DNA of 64,000 bases, taken from positions 13,903 to 77,902 of the forward strand of contig DASXIC010000094.1 in assembly GCA_036498205.1 (NCBI GenBank), read 5' to 3'. Numbering within the stretch: the stretch's first letter is position 1; every line of letters starts with the position of its first letter. Both the position numbers and the translations under genes were made by a program. The notes under the pieces were generated by a model. The model did not search any database and had not been told where the DNA came from. It worked only from the letters and a program-made list of their open reading frames with translations. Positions 1 through 8,462 of the stretch are shown in pieces. The stretch is from AV69 sp036498205 (GTDB lineage: Bacteria; Verrucomicrobiota; Verrucomicrobiia; Chthoniobacterales; UBA10450).

Positions 1-711
1 GCCGAAGACGCAGACCTTATCACGTCACTGACCCGGGAAGGGCCGGTAAAAATGAAGCTCGTCCTTACTCCGCAAACATTGCCGGACGTGGAAAGCGCGA
101 ATGTGATCGCCGATATCAGGGGGAGGGAACATCCCGAACAGATTATCGTTGTTTCAGGTCATCTCGATTCGTGGGACCTCGGAACAGGCGCGATTGACGA
201 TGGCGCTGGTGTCGCTGTTTCCATGGAAGCAGCGCACCTGATTCAGCAACTGGGGCTTAAACCAAAACGAACAATTCGCGTCATCGCTTGGATGAATGAG
301 GAGAACGGGTCGGCTGGCAGCAGGACCTACGCAAAAGAACATTCGGGCGAATTCGCCAATCATTTTGCCGCGATCGAAACCGATGGAGGGGCAGGTCACC
401 CGCTTGGGATTAACCTGAAAACGAAGCCGGAGGTGAAAGCGATGTTCTCTCCGGTAGCAAACACACTGCAACAATCGGGCGCAGGCATTCTTAATTTCAT
501 CGAACATGCCGGCGCCGACATTGAACCCATGGAAAAAGCTGGTGTACCCGCATTCTCCCCGATTCAAGACAGCCGTTCTTATTTTAACTATCATCACACC
601 GCTGCTGACACTTTGGATAAGATTGTTCCGCGCGAACTGAAGGAAAACGCAGCCGTCGTGGCGGTATTGACCTATGCACTGGCGAATATGGAGCAGCCGC
701 TGCCGCGCTAG
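1..711 (+). CDS. M28-family zinc aminopeptidase/carboxypeptidase, C-terminal part
   Basis: The frame is open from the first base, so the gene begins outside the window; 236 residues are visible. This is the catalytic half of an M28 peptidase, a family of two-zinc exopeptidases, often secreted. The ligands appear in order: SGHLDSWD (His), GAIDDGAG (bridging Asp), NEENGSAG (catalytic Glu then zinc Glu), ETDGG (Asp) and NYHHTAADT (final His). The layout is closest to the carboxypeptidase Q-like branch. An internal ATG at 52 is not the true start, because the upstream codons read through in frame. An 81-base gap separates it from the next gene. The family is secure; the substrate is not known. 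Confidence 0.88.
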   Translation, partial: AEDADLITSLTREGPVKMKLVLTPQTLPDVESANVIADIRGREHPEQIIVVSGHLDSWDLGTGAIDDGAGVAVSMEAAHLIQQLGLKPKRTIRVIAWMNEENGSAGSRTYAKEHSGEFANHFAAIETDGGAGHPLGINLKTKPEVKAMFSPVANTLQQSGAGILNFIEHAGADIEPMEKAGVPAFSPIQDSRSYFNYHHTAADTLDKIVPRELKENAAVVAVLTYALANMEQPLPR

Positions 712-792
712 AGAGTTTGTTCTCGCGCTGTAATTCTCGGAGTCGGGTTAAGCCTTTGCGCCTTTCTTTACCAGGAGCAAGGAGCGATTAAC

Positions 793-1869
793 TTGGTCGC
801 TCGCATGGCAGTCACGGAAGAGCAGATCAGGGATGCGTTGAAAACGGTGAAATATCCGGGCTTCACTCGCGACATTGTCTCCTTCGGTTTGGTAAAGCGG
901 ATTGAAACAACGAATGGAGATATACTGGTGCAATTAATCCTTAGCACCAATGATGCGGCGGTTCCGCGCGCGATCAAAAGTGAGGCGGAACAGGCGCTGC
1001 GTACAATACCCGGCGTCCGGGAGGCAAAGGTCCTGATCGACATTCACGCGCCCCCGGCAGGCGTGGGAAATTCCGGAGTGGGTGCGACGCGCATTCCGGG
1101 AATCAAGAACATTATCGCAATTGCCAGCGGAAAGGGCGGCGTTGGCAAATCGACCGTGGCCGCAAACCTGGCCATCGCCTTTCACAATGAAGGCGCGCAA
1201 GTGGGGCTTTGCGATTGCGACATCTACGGTCCAAGCATTTCGCTCATGTTTGGCTCAAGGGAGCGCCCGATGGCGACTGAGGAAAATCGGATCGTTCCGG
1301 TCGAACAATACGGCGTCCGCTTGATGTCGATGGGATTTCTTCTCGATGACACCGCGCCTGCGATCTTACGTGGACCGATGGTGACGCGGTATACTCAGCA
1401 ATTCTTGCGGCAGGTAGAATGGGGGGAACTGGATGTCCTTGTGCTCGATCTGCCACCCGGTACGGGGGACATTCAACTTACGATTGTACAAACGGTCGCC
1501 CTGGCCGGTGCGGTTATCGTCACAACCCCACAGGAAGTCGCGCTGATTGATGCCCGGAAGGCTGCCTCGATGTTCGAGAAAGTGAATGTGCCGGTTTTGG
1601 GGTTGATCGAAAACATGAGCTATTTTATTTCGCCGTCGGACCAAAAACGGTACGATATTTTTGGCAGTGGCGGTGGGCAGCGAGAAGCGAAACGTTTGCG
1701 CGTGCCGCTGCTCGGGCAAATTCCAATTGATATCCCAACGCGCGAGGCCGGGGATCGCGGAATGCCGATCGCGGCGGAAGATCCCACTTCATTAGTGGGC
1801 GCTGAGTTTGGCCGTATTGCGGGCGGCTTACTGGTCCAATTAGGGCAGGCCGAATCGACACAGGGTTAA
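793..1869 (+). CDS. mrp: Mrp/ApbC-type P-loop ATPase with N-terminal MIP18 domain
   Basis: This is a 358-residue iron-sulfur carrier-type ATPase of the Mrp/NBP35 group. Residues 5-85 form a MIP18 (DUF59) domain. The ATPase follows, with the deviant Walker A GKGGVGKST (113-121) and the LDLPPGTGD motif (219-227). In most Mrp proteins a CPxC pair that bridges a cluster between two subunits follows ENMSYF. Here the stretch reads ISPSDQKRYDIFG, so both cysteines are replaced (Ser280 and Asp283). The ATPase core is intact, but canonical cluster bridging looks lost. The TTG start is preferred because AGGAG lies 9 bases upstream; the ATG at 805 is too far from it. Confidence 0.9.
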   Translation: MVARMAVTEEQIRDALKTVKYPGFTRDIVSFGLVKRIETTNGDILVQLILSTNDAAVPRAIKSEAEQALRTIPGVREAKVLIDIHAPPAGVGNSGVGATRIPGIKNIIAIASGKGGVGKSTVAANLAIAFHNEGAQVGLCDCDIYGPSISLMFGSRERPMATEENRIVPVEQYGVRLMSMGFLLDDTAPAILRGPMVTRYTQQFLRQVEWGELDVLVLDLPPGTGDIQLTIVQTVALAGAVIVTTPQEVALIDARKAASMFEKVNVPVLGLIENMSYFISPSDQKRYDIFGSGGGQREAKRLRVPLLGQIPIDIPTREAGDRGMPIAAEDPTSLVGAEFGRIAGGLLVQLGQAESTQG

Positions 1870-1928
1870 ATAGGTATGGCCGATGCTACGTCAATCAATG
1901 AGAGAAGATTGACCATTACCCTGTTTTT

Positions 1929-2171
1929 ATGGATAACACTACCGAGATGGTGTCCGAAGATCGATCGGAATTCGTCAAGAACTCCGTGCTCTACAAGGAA
2001 TTTTTGGCCGAACGAGAAGAGATTCTGAAGCATAAATGGATCGAGAGCGAGAAAGCCGGAGCCGACATCGGATTCGAGAAGGCGCTGCTCGACTGGATAG
2101 TTAAGCACCGTTCGAACTGGCGGCAAAAACGCTTGAAGGAGGGCCGGGCTTCGACCACCGTTGCCGGGTAA
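1929..2171 (+). CDS. Small conserved hypothetical protein
   Basis: This encodes 80 residues and is highly charged. Its middle is KEFLAEREEILKHKW followed by a segment ending DWIVKHRSNW, which is probably two helices with conserved Trp, Lys and Glu. There is no signal peptide and no membrane segment. It is soluble and probably a small adaptor or DNA/RNA-associated protein, but no function is assigned. It lies 59 bases after mrp and 46 bases before pyrR on the same strand, so it may be co-transcribed. The ATG at 1929 is the first in frame. The regular amphipathic composition suggests a real gene. Confidence 0.6.
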   Translation: MDNTTEMVSEDRSEFVKNSVLYKEFLAEREEILKHKWIESEKAGADIGFEKALLDWIVKHRSNWRQKRLKEGRASTTVAG

Positions 2172-2188
2172 TTGCAGTTTTCCTTTAA

Positions 2189-2208
2189 GGCGATCCGGTG
2201 AGATCGCC
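2189..2208 (+). promoter_or_regulatory. Candidate PyrR-binding RNA hairpin upstream of pyrR
   Basis: A perfect 7-bp stem (GGCGATC/GATCGCC) closes the loop CGGTGA just before the pyrR start. Its apex reads UCCGGUGAG, which fits the UCCNGNGAG core of the RNA site bound by PyrR. The run AAGGGAG follows within three bases and may be the pyrR ribosome-binding site. PyrR bound with UMP could therefore hinder translation of the pyr operon. The match is seen directly; the mechanism is inferred from the PyrR family. Confidence 0.65.
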
Positions 2209-2217
2209 AAGGGAGCC

Positions 2218-2784
2218 ATGACCAAATCAGATCCGACTGCTGAGTCCGCCGTCCTGGTGATGGACGCGGAGGCCATTCGTCGCGCGTTGCGACGAATCGC
2301 GCACGAAATTATTGAGCGGAATCCTGCACTGGCGCAGGTCATCCTTGCCGGAGTTCCATCCCGCGGAAATGAGATCGCGCGACGGATTGCCGACACGATT
2401 TCGACAATTGAAAACGTAAAGATCGATGTGGGTGCGATTGACGTCGCGATGCACCGTGATGACGTCGGCACGCGAGCGGAGTTGCCGGTCGTTCAAGTCT
2501 CGCGCCTGCCTTTGCCGCTCGAAAGTCGGACCGTGATTATCGTAGATGACGTCCTCTTCACTGGTCGAACAGTGCGGGCCGCGATGGATGCTATCAGTTC
2601 TTTTGGACGCCCTGCGCGGGTCCAGCTGGCCACGCTGATCGACCGCGGCCATCGCGAATTGCCGATTCGGGCAGATTACGTCGGGAAAAATTTACCAACC
2701 TCTGCCCGGGAGAAAGTACGGGTGCAATTAGGACCTGAAGCCGAAGCAGAAGGGGTCTGGCTGATTAAGGACGAGAAACCATGA
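2218..2784 (+). CDS. pyrR: PyrR, pyrimidine operon regulator / uracil phosphoribosyltransferase
   Basis: This is a 188-residue type I phosphoribosyltransferase fold. The PRPP loop is TVIIVDDVLFTGRT (about 105-118), and the family motifs AGVPSRG (44-50) and TLIDRGHRELPIRADYVGKN (139-158) are present. PyrR senses UMP/PRPP, binds pyr mRNA leaders and has weak uracil phosphoribosyltransferase activity. The ATG at 2218 follows GGGAG and a candidate PyrR hairpin; an upstream in-frame start at 2161 would place the hairpin inside the coding region and is less likely. The stop overlaps the pyrB start (ATGA), so translation is probably coupled. Confidence 0.92.
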   Translation: MTKSDPTAESAVLVMDAEAIRRALRRIAHEIIERNPALAQVILAGVPSRGNEIARRIADTISTIENVKIDVGAIDVAMHRDDVGTRAELPVVQVSRLPLPLESRTVIIVDDVLFTGRTVRAAMDAISSFGRPARVQLATLIDRGHRELPIRADYVGKNLPTSAREKVRVQLGPEAEAEGVWLIKDEKP

Positions 2785-3764
2785 CACGAGCGCGTGAGAG
2801 TGAGCCGACTGTGGTCTCGAAGATCGAAACAAAAACCGATCTGCGATGGAACCGCAAGGATCTCCTTGGCTTGCGCGAGTTGTCCGCCGACGAAATTAAT
2901 TTCGTTCTCGATACCGCCGATGCGTTTAAACAAGTCGGGACGCGTGAAATAAAGAAGGTGCCGGCCTTGCGTGGCAAGACGCTGGTGAATTTCTTTGTCG
3001 AACCAAGCACTCGTACCCGCACCTCATTCGAGCTGGCGGCCTTTCGTCTGAGCGCCGACGTAATCAATATCTCGGCCTCGACCTCGAGTTTGACCAAGGG
3101 AGAAACCTTGAAGGATACCGCGAAGAATCTTGAAGCGTTGCACGCAGATATTCTTGTTTTGCGGCACGGCTCTGCGGGCGCGCCCCAATTTCTGGCCGAA
3201 CGCCTGCAAACGAGCGTAATCAACGCCGGGGACGGTGCCCACGAACATCCAACCCAGGGGCTCCTTGATCTCTATACCATTCGAGAAAAAAGAGGTTCGG
3301 TAGATGGATTGCACGTCGCCATAATTGGCGACATTCTTTTTAGTCGGGTTGCGCGTTCGAACATTTTTGCTCTGACCAAGCTTGGTGCACGCGTCACGCT
3401 GGTCGGCCCCAGCACATTAGTGCCGTCGGAGTTCAGAAAGCTAGGAGTGAGGATCTCGCACCAACTCGACGAAGTGCTTCCAGAGGCTGATGTCGTCAAC
3501 CTTCTGCGCATCCAACATGAACGTCAGCGCAAAGAATATTTTCCCGGGATTGGCGAATACATCCGCCTTTTCGGTTTAACCAAGGAACGAGCCAGGCTCT
3601 TGAAGCCGGATTGTTTGATCATGCACCCCGGACCGATCAATCGCGGCGTCGAGATCGATAGCGAGTTGGCCGACGGAAATCAAAGCGTCATTCTCGACCA
3701 AGTAACCAATGGTCTCGCCGTTCGAATGGCGGTCCTTTATCTCTGCGGAGGAATAGCGAGGTGA
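2781..3764 (+). CDS. pyrB: Aspartate carbamoyltransferase catalytic chain
   Basis: PyrB condenses carbamoyl phosphate with aspartate, the committed step of pyrimidine synthesis. The 327-residue protein has the carbamoyl phosphate motif EPSTRTRTSFE (about 74-84), the loop HGSAGAPQF (which holds the mobile active-site segment), GDGAHEHPTQGLLD (about 152-165) and the late MHPGPINRG. About 20 extra N-terminal residues precede the usual fold. No pyrI regulatory gene is adjacent. It overlaps pyrR upstream and pyrC downstream by 4 bases each, forming a compact pyrRBC operon. Confidence 0.95.
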   Translation: MTRARESEPTVVSKIETKTDLRWNRKDLLGLRELSADEINFVLDTADAFKQVGTREIKKVPALRGKTLVNFFVEPSTRTRTSFELAAFRLSADVINISASTSSLTKGETLKDTAKNLEALHADILVLRHGSAGAPQFLAERLQTSVINAGDGAHEHPTQGLLDLYTIREKRGSVDGLHVAIIGDILFSRVARSNIFALTKLGARVTLVGPSTLVPSEFRKLGVRISHQLDEVLPEADVVNLLRIQHERQRKEYFPGIGEYIRLFGLTKERARLLKPDCLIMHPGPINRGVEIDSELADGNQSVILDQVTNGLAVRMAVLYLCGGIAR

Positions 3765-5083
3765 ACGCAACGATCATTCGCAATGGCCGCATCATCGATC
3801 CTGCTTCCAAACGCGATCAAGTTGCTGATCTCTTGATTGTTAATGGGCGCATCGCGGTTCAGTCCGAGCTCCGTGGCGGCACGTCCGGAATCACCGAGAT
3901 CGACGCCAGCGGCTTAATTGTCGCCCCTGGATTAATTGATATGCACGTGCATTTGCGCGAGCCAGGGTTCGCCTGGAAAGAAACAATACAGAGCGGGAGT
4001 CGCGCGGCCGCGGCCGGCGGATTCACGACAGTGGTTTGTATGCCGAACACATCTCCTGTCGCAGATAATCCGGCGACCATCGCCTGGATCAACGACCGAG
4101 CCGCGGCCGTGGCGTGCGTGAATGTGCTGCCAGCAGGCGCAATCTCGAAAAACCTCGACGGACAGGAACTCGCACCCATCGGGTCGCTTTTCCAGGGCGG
4201 TGTGGTCGCGATTACCGACGATGGGCGGTGCGTCCAAAATCATGAGCTAATGCGACGAGCCGTTGAATACGCACGCATGGTCGGCGTACCGGTGCTGGAT
4301 CATTGTCAGGATTACAATCTCGCCGGCGCGGGCGTTGTAAACGAGGGCTACTGGAGCACGCTCCTGGGCTTGCCCGGCTGGGCCGCTGCGGCCGAAGAAG
4401 CAATCGTCATGCGTAACATCTTGCTGGCGGAGCTTTCCGATCATCCCATTCATTGCCAGCACATCAGTGCAGCTGGAAGCGTCCGGCTCATCCGCGAAGC
4501 GCGCTCTCGCGGCGTTAGAATCACCGGCGAAGTTTGTCCCCATCACATCGCGCTGACCGACGAAGCGGTGAAGAATTTCGACGCCAATTTCAAAATGAAT
4601 CCGCCCCTGCGCCGGCAGCACGACGTCGATGCTATCGTCGAGGGAATCGCTGATGGTACGCTCACTGTTCTGGCAAGCGATCATGCGCCTCACGCAGGTT
4701 TTGAAAAGGAGGTGGAGTTCGATGCCGCACCTTTTGGCATTGTCGGCTTGGAGACGGAGCTCGGTTTATTTCTCGACCTGCTTGTGCACAAGAAGCGCGC
4801 GATTACCCTCAACCGTTTGGTCGAGATGTACACGAGCGAGCCGGCCAAGTTGCTGCAGATTAAAGCGGGGAGCCTGGCGGTGGGCGCTTGCGCAGACGTT
4901 ACAATCATCGATCCGGACCTGGAATGGACCGTGGATGCAAATCAATTTGAATCGCTGTCACGCAACACGCCATTCCACGGTTGGAGACTGAAAGGGCGCG
5001 CCGTGCGAACCCTCGTTCATGGCGAGAGCGTCTGGGAGTTCAACCAAACAGGAAGGCGATCCCAAATCGCCACGGCGGCTTAG
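3761..5083 (+). CDS. pyrC: Dihydroorotase
   Basis: This 440-residue amidohydrolase closes carbamoyl-aspartate to dihydroorotate. The metal site opens with DMHVHLREPG (60-69); GGFTTVVCMPNTSP, the GEVCPHH histidines and ASDHAPH near residue 307 complete the type I dihydroorotase pattern. GTG is chosen as the start because it gives a GTGA overlap with pyrB, matching the coupling seen upstream. The 3' end overlaps the convergent CBS gene by 4 bases. The complete motif set argues for an active enzyme rather than a PyrC-like pseudo-dihydroorotase. Confidence 0.94.
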   Translation: MNATIIRNGRIIDPASKRDQVADLLIVNGRIAVQSELRGGTSGITEIDASGLIVAPGLIDMHVHLREPGFAWKETIQSGSRAAAAGGFTTVVCMPNTSPVADNPATIAWINDRAAAVACVNVLPAGAISKNLDGQELAPIGSLFQGGVVAITDDGRCVQNHELMRRAVEYARMVGVPVLDHCQDYNLAGAGVVNEGYWSTLLGLPGWAAAAEEAIVMRNILLAELSDHPIHCQHISAAGSVRLIREARSRGVRITGEVCPHHIALTDEAVKNFDANFKMNPPLRRQHDVDAIVEGIADGTLTVLASDHAPHAGFEKEVEFDAAPFGIVGLETELGLFLDLLVHKKRAITLNRLVEMYTSEPAKLLQIKAGSLAVGACADVTIIDPDLEWTVDANQFESLSRNTPFHGWRLKGRAVRTLVHGESVWEFNQTGRRSQIATAA

Positions 5084-5526
5084 CTGTAACCGCCGCTGAT
5101 GTAGTTTTCCAGATGCGCGATCGCGGCGCTCTGGCAGGAAATAACGTGCTTCACCAGGTCGCCGATGGAAATGATCCCAATAAGTTTGCCATTCTCCACC
5201 ACGGGCAGGTGGCGAATCCGCTTGTCGGTCATCATTCGCAAGCAGTTCTCGACCGGCTCGGTCGGACTCGTGAGGGCGAGGTCGGTCGACATTATTTCCT
5301 CCACCAGCGTCTCGCGCGAGCGTTTGCCACGAAGGAAAACTTTCCGCGTATAATCGCGCTCGGAAATGATTCCCACCAGGCGGTCCCCGCCAACCACTAG
5401 CAAGGCCCCGACGTTTTTCGCATCCATCATTTCCAGGGCTTCGGCCACGGTCGCGTTAGGCGCGATCGAGAAAACGGCGGAGCCTTTCTGCGAAAGAATG
5501 GCGCTAATTGTCCCGCTTACATCCAT
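5080..5526 (-). CDS. Twin CBS-domain protein
   Basis: The protein consists almost entirely of two CBS domains (147 residues from MDVSGTISAIL). The first contains VAEALEMMDAKNVGALLVV and GIISERDYTRKV; the second contains the VENCLRMMTDKRIRHLPVV region and GIISIGDLVKHVI. Such stand-alone Bateman modules bind adenine nucleotides and modulate partner proteins. The start at 5526 fits the family; the frame extends to an upstream ATG at 5583, which would add 19 unconserved residues. It follows the suf genes on the same strand, but the partner is unknown. Confidence 0.85.
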   Translation of the reverse strand: MDVSGTISAILSQKGSAVFSIAPNATVAEALEMMDAKNVGALLVVGGDRLVGIISERDYTRKVFLRGKRSRETLVEEIMSTDLALTSPTEPVENCLRMMTDKRIRHLPVVENGKLIGIISIGDLVKHVISCQSAAIAHLENYISGGYS

Positions 5527-5603
5527 TGGTGAAACACGGCCAAATTGCGTTTGGCCGTTACTGCAGAGTAGGATGCGCGCCAAATTCGCGCAACGATTTT
5601 TGC

Positions 5604-6983
5604 CTAACCGGCTTCTGCGGGCCGATGCGCCTGACGTTGAAACTTCTCGGCTATGAGCTCGCGCAGGTAAGACCCGATTGGCTTGTCCGACAAACGCGCA
5701 ATCACTTCATCAAGAAAGCCACCGACGATGAGATGCTTGGCCACTATCTCTGGAATGCCACGGGAGCGCAGATAGAACATTTCCTCTTCGTCGACTTGCC
5801 CGGAGGTCGCGCCGTGACTGCACTTCACGTTGTCGGCAAGGATTTCCAATCCTGGCATCGAGTTCGCTTCTGCGTCGTCGCTGAGCAAAAGATTGCGTAC
5901 CTTTTGGTAGGCGTCGGTGAAATGGGCGTGCGGCTCGACCCGAATTAGACCGCCAAAGGTGGTGCGCGAACGGTCGCTCAATGCGTTTTTGTAAAGGAGA
6001 TCGCTCGTGGTTCGCGGGAATGCGTGATCCTGCAACGTTCGCGCATCGAATTCTTGCTGGTGATGGGCAACCGAGACGGCCAGCAGGTCGCTTCGGGCAC
6101 CTTCGCCAACGAGACGGCTCAAACTTTCAAAACGCGAATAGGCACCGCCGAGATGGAGGTTGAGGCTCATCGCGGATGCGTCCCGTTCTACGACGGTGGC
6201 ATTGATTTGAAGGGCAATGGTCTTTTCGTTCCATTGTTGTGTACAGACGTATTTTACCATCGCGCCACGGCCGGCGATGAGATCGTTCACGCCGCAGGAA
6301 AATCCTGGCGCCGTTCGGTCGAGTGAACGGAAGTGCTCGATCACGGTGACCTTCGACATCTCATCGGCCACCAGCAGGAGATGCGGGAAAACCGAGGAAT
6401 TTTCGCCAGTTATCCAGTGGAAAATTTCAACTGGATGTTCGATCTCCACGCCACGTGGCAGATAAAGAAATGTTCCGGCGCGAACATGCGCGCGATGAAG
6501 GGCGGCAAATTTCCCCGATCCTAACGCCGCCGGTTGGGACATAAAATGCCTCCGCACAAGTTCCTCGTGTTCGATTAATGCACGTTCGAGCGGCTGAAAA
6601 ATTACACCTGCCCGTCGCAGCGCCTCTGGAAGGGCGTCGCGCTCCAATAATTGATCGTTTCCAAAAACGAGCCGACCGGAGCACCCCGCCAGGGCATTTG
6701 ATTGGTCGAGAACCTCGCTCCGCTCATCGTCAGACGGCGCACCGCCAGATTTGAAGGGGACCAGATCGAGCGCGCCGACATTCGAGAACCGCCACGGCTG
6801 GTCCTTGCGTGTCGGACTGGGGAGCGATGAGAACTCTCGCCAGCCCTCCTCGCGCTGCTCGCGAAACCAGGCTGGCAGATCGGGTGTGTCTTCTCGCGGA
6901 CCGGAAAGGATCGAGCGATTCCGCCTTGCGCCGGCCGCGTCCGATTCCTTCACGTGATCCAGAACAGCAGTGTCGTTGCTCAT
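5604..6983 (-). CDS. sufD: Fe-S cluster assembly scaffold protein SufD
   Basis: SufD partners SufB and SufC in the SufBC2D complex, which builds iron-sulfur clusters, especially under oxidative stress or iron limitation. The 459-residue sequence has the SufBD beta-helix core with YLPRGVEIEHPV (about 190-201), the DNVKCSHGATSGQVDEEEMFYLRSRG region near the C-terminus (a conserved His/Glu patch), and a helical end. It is the third suf gene of a minus-strand set, separated from sufB by a strong hairpin. A CBS-domain gene follows 20 bases downstream. Confidence 0.92.
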   Translation of the reverse strand: MSNDTAVLDHVKESDAAGARRNRSILSGPREDTPDLPAWFREQREEGWREFSSLPSPTRKDQPWRFSNVGALDLVPFKSGGAPSDDERSEVLDQSNALAGCSGRLVFGNDQLLERDALPEALRRAGVIFQPLERALIEHEELVRRHFMSQPAALGSGKFAALHRAHVRAGTFLYLPRGVEIEHPVEIFHWITGENSSVFPHLLLVADEMSKVTVIEHFRSLDRTAPGFSCGVNDLIAGRGAMVKYVCTQQWNEKTIALQINATVVERDASAMSLNLHLGGAYSRFESLSRLVGEGARSDLLAVSVAHHQQEFDARTLQDHAFPRTTSDLLYKNALSDRSRTTFGGLIRVEPHAHFTDAYQKVRNLLLSDDAEANSMPGLEILADNVKCSHGATSGQVDEEEMFYLRSRGIPEIVAKHLIVGGFLDEVIARLSDKPIGSYLRELIAEKFQRQAHRPAEAG

Positions 6984-6998
6984 TTTACCAGACAGAAA

Positions 6999-7018
6999 CG
7001 GCGGTCCTGCGACCGCCG
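6999..7018 (-). promoter_or_regulatory. Intercistronic hairpin between sufB and sufD
   Basis: A perfect 8-bp GC-rich stem (CGGCGGTC/GACCGCCG) with a 4-base loop fills most of the 59-base sufB-sufD gap. On the minus strand it is followed only by TTTCTG, so it is a weak terminator at best. It may set the SufB:SufD ratio by partial termination or by protecting the upstream mRNA from 3' decay. The structure is seen directly; the role is inferred. Confidence 0.5.
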
Positions 7019-7042
7019 CCTTATTTTCTGCTCGGTGCGGTT

Positions 7043-8458
7043 TTATCCGACCGAGCCTTCCATCTCGAGCTCGATCAGTCGCTTGAGCTCGACTGAATAT
7101 TCCATTGGAAATTGACGGACGAGATCGTTGACAAATCCATTGACGCTCAAACTCATCGCCTGCGCCTCGCTCAAACCGCGCTGTTGCATGTAGAAAATTT
7201 GTTCGGCACTTACCTGGCTCACACTTGCCTCGTGCTGGACCGAATTGCCGGTGCCGCGTACCGTGATGGCGGGATAGGTATCGGTGCGGCTGTTGGCGTT
7301 AATGAGCAGCGCGTCACATTCGGTGTTATTTTTGCAATGCTTGAGATGCTTCGGCACATGCACTAGTCCGCGATAAGTGGCGCGGCCGGTGCCGATCGAG
7401 ATCGATTTGGAAATAATGTTGCTCGTCGTCTCATCGGCGGCGTGAATCATTTTTGCGCCGGTGTCCTGATGCTGTCCGTTATTGGCCAGGGCGATCGAAA
7501 GCACTTCACCCCGGGACTTGCGTCCTTTTAGAACGACGCCTGGGTACTTCATGGTTAAGCGTGAACCGATGTTGCAATCGATCCATTTGATCTCGGCTTC
7601 CTCGTGCGCGAGACCGCGTTTGGTCACAAGGTTGAAAACATTGGCCGACCAATTCTGGACGGTGATGTACTGAATTTTAGCGCCCTTCAACGCGACGAGC
7701 TCAACCACCGCGCTATGCAACGTGGCGGTGTTGAATTTCGGCGCCGTGCAGCCTTCCATATAGGTCAATTCCGCTCCTTCATCGACGATGATGAGAGTGC
7801 GTTCGAACTGCCCAAAATTCTCGGCGTTGATGCGAAAGTAAGCCTGGAGCGGGTGCTTCACCTTGACTCCCGGCGGCACATAAATGAACGAACCACCGCT
7901 AAAGACAGCTGAGTTGAGGGCGCTAAATTTGTTGTCGCCGGTCGGGATGACTTTGCCAAACCACTTCCGGAAAATGTCAGGATGGTTCTTGAGGCCCTCA
8001 GTCGACCCGACGAAGATCACGCCTTGCTCGCCGACTGCCTTCTTAATGTTGGAATAAACCGCTTCGCTATCGAATTGCGCTTCAACGCCAGCAAGAAATT
8101 TCCGTTCCTGTTCTGGAATACCCAGGCGTTCGAACGTGCGTTTGATGTCCTCCGGCACTTCCTCCCAGGTCCGTTTCGCCTGTCCGCCCTGGGCCAGATA
8201 GTAACGAATATTATCGAAGACGATCGCCTCCAGATCTTTGCTGGCCCAGTGGGTCGGCATCGGTTTGCTGAGGAACGTTTTCAGCGCATTTAGCCGAAAT
8301 TGCCGGACCCAATCCGGATCCTCTTTCACGTCTGAGATGTAATTCACCACTCGTTCGCTCAGCCCGACGCCGGCGTCGTGCCCGTACTGCACGTCGTAGT
8401 GGAAATCGCCAATGCTGCGGTCGATATCGACCGCTGAAGTTTCAGTTTCTGTAGCCAT
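7043..8458 (-). CDS. sufB: Fe-S cluster assembly protein SufB
   Basis: SufB is the main cluster scaffold of the SUF system. The start MATETETSAVD at 8458 gives 471 residues, the usual SufB length; the frame runs further upstream into sufC, but that extension is not conserved. Typical features are GVQFDSEAVYSN-like text after KKAV, FIYVPPGVKVKHPLQAYFRI (about 215-234), the YMEGCTAPKF cysteine segment, and the late HEASVSQVSAEQIFYMQQRG region. The start lies 4 bases after the sufC stop, indicating co-transcription in the order sufC-sufB-sufD. Confidence 0.95.
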   Translation of the reverse strand: MATETETSAVDIDRSIGDFHYDVQYGHDAGVGLSERVVNYISDVKEDPDWVRQFRLNALKTFLSKPMPTHWASKDLEAIVFDNIRYYLAQGGQAKRTWEEVPEDIKRTFERLGIPEQERKFLAGVEAQFDSEAVYSNIKKAVGEQGVIFVGSTEGLKNHPDIFRKWFGKVIPTGDNKFSALNSAVFSGGSFIYVPPGVKVKHPLQAYFRINAENFGQFERTLIIVDEGAELTYMEGCTAPKFNTATLHSAVVELVALKGAKIQYITVQNWSANVFNLVTKRGLAHEEAEIKWIDCNIGSRLTMKYPGVVLKGRKSRGEVLSIALANNGQHQDTGAKMIHAADETTSNIISKSISIGTGRATYRGLVHVPKHLKHCKNNTECDALLINANSRTDTYPAITVRGTGNSVQHEASVSQVSAEQIFYMQQRGLSEAQAMSLSVNGFVNDLVRQFPMEYSVELKRLIELEMEGSVG

Positions 8459-8462
8459 ACTT

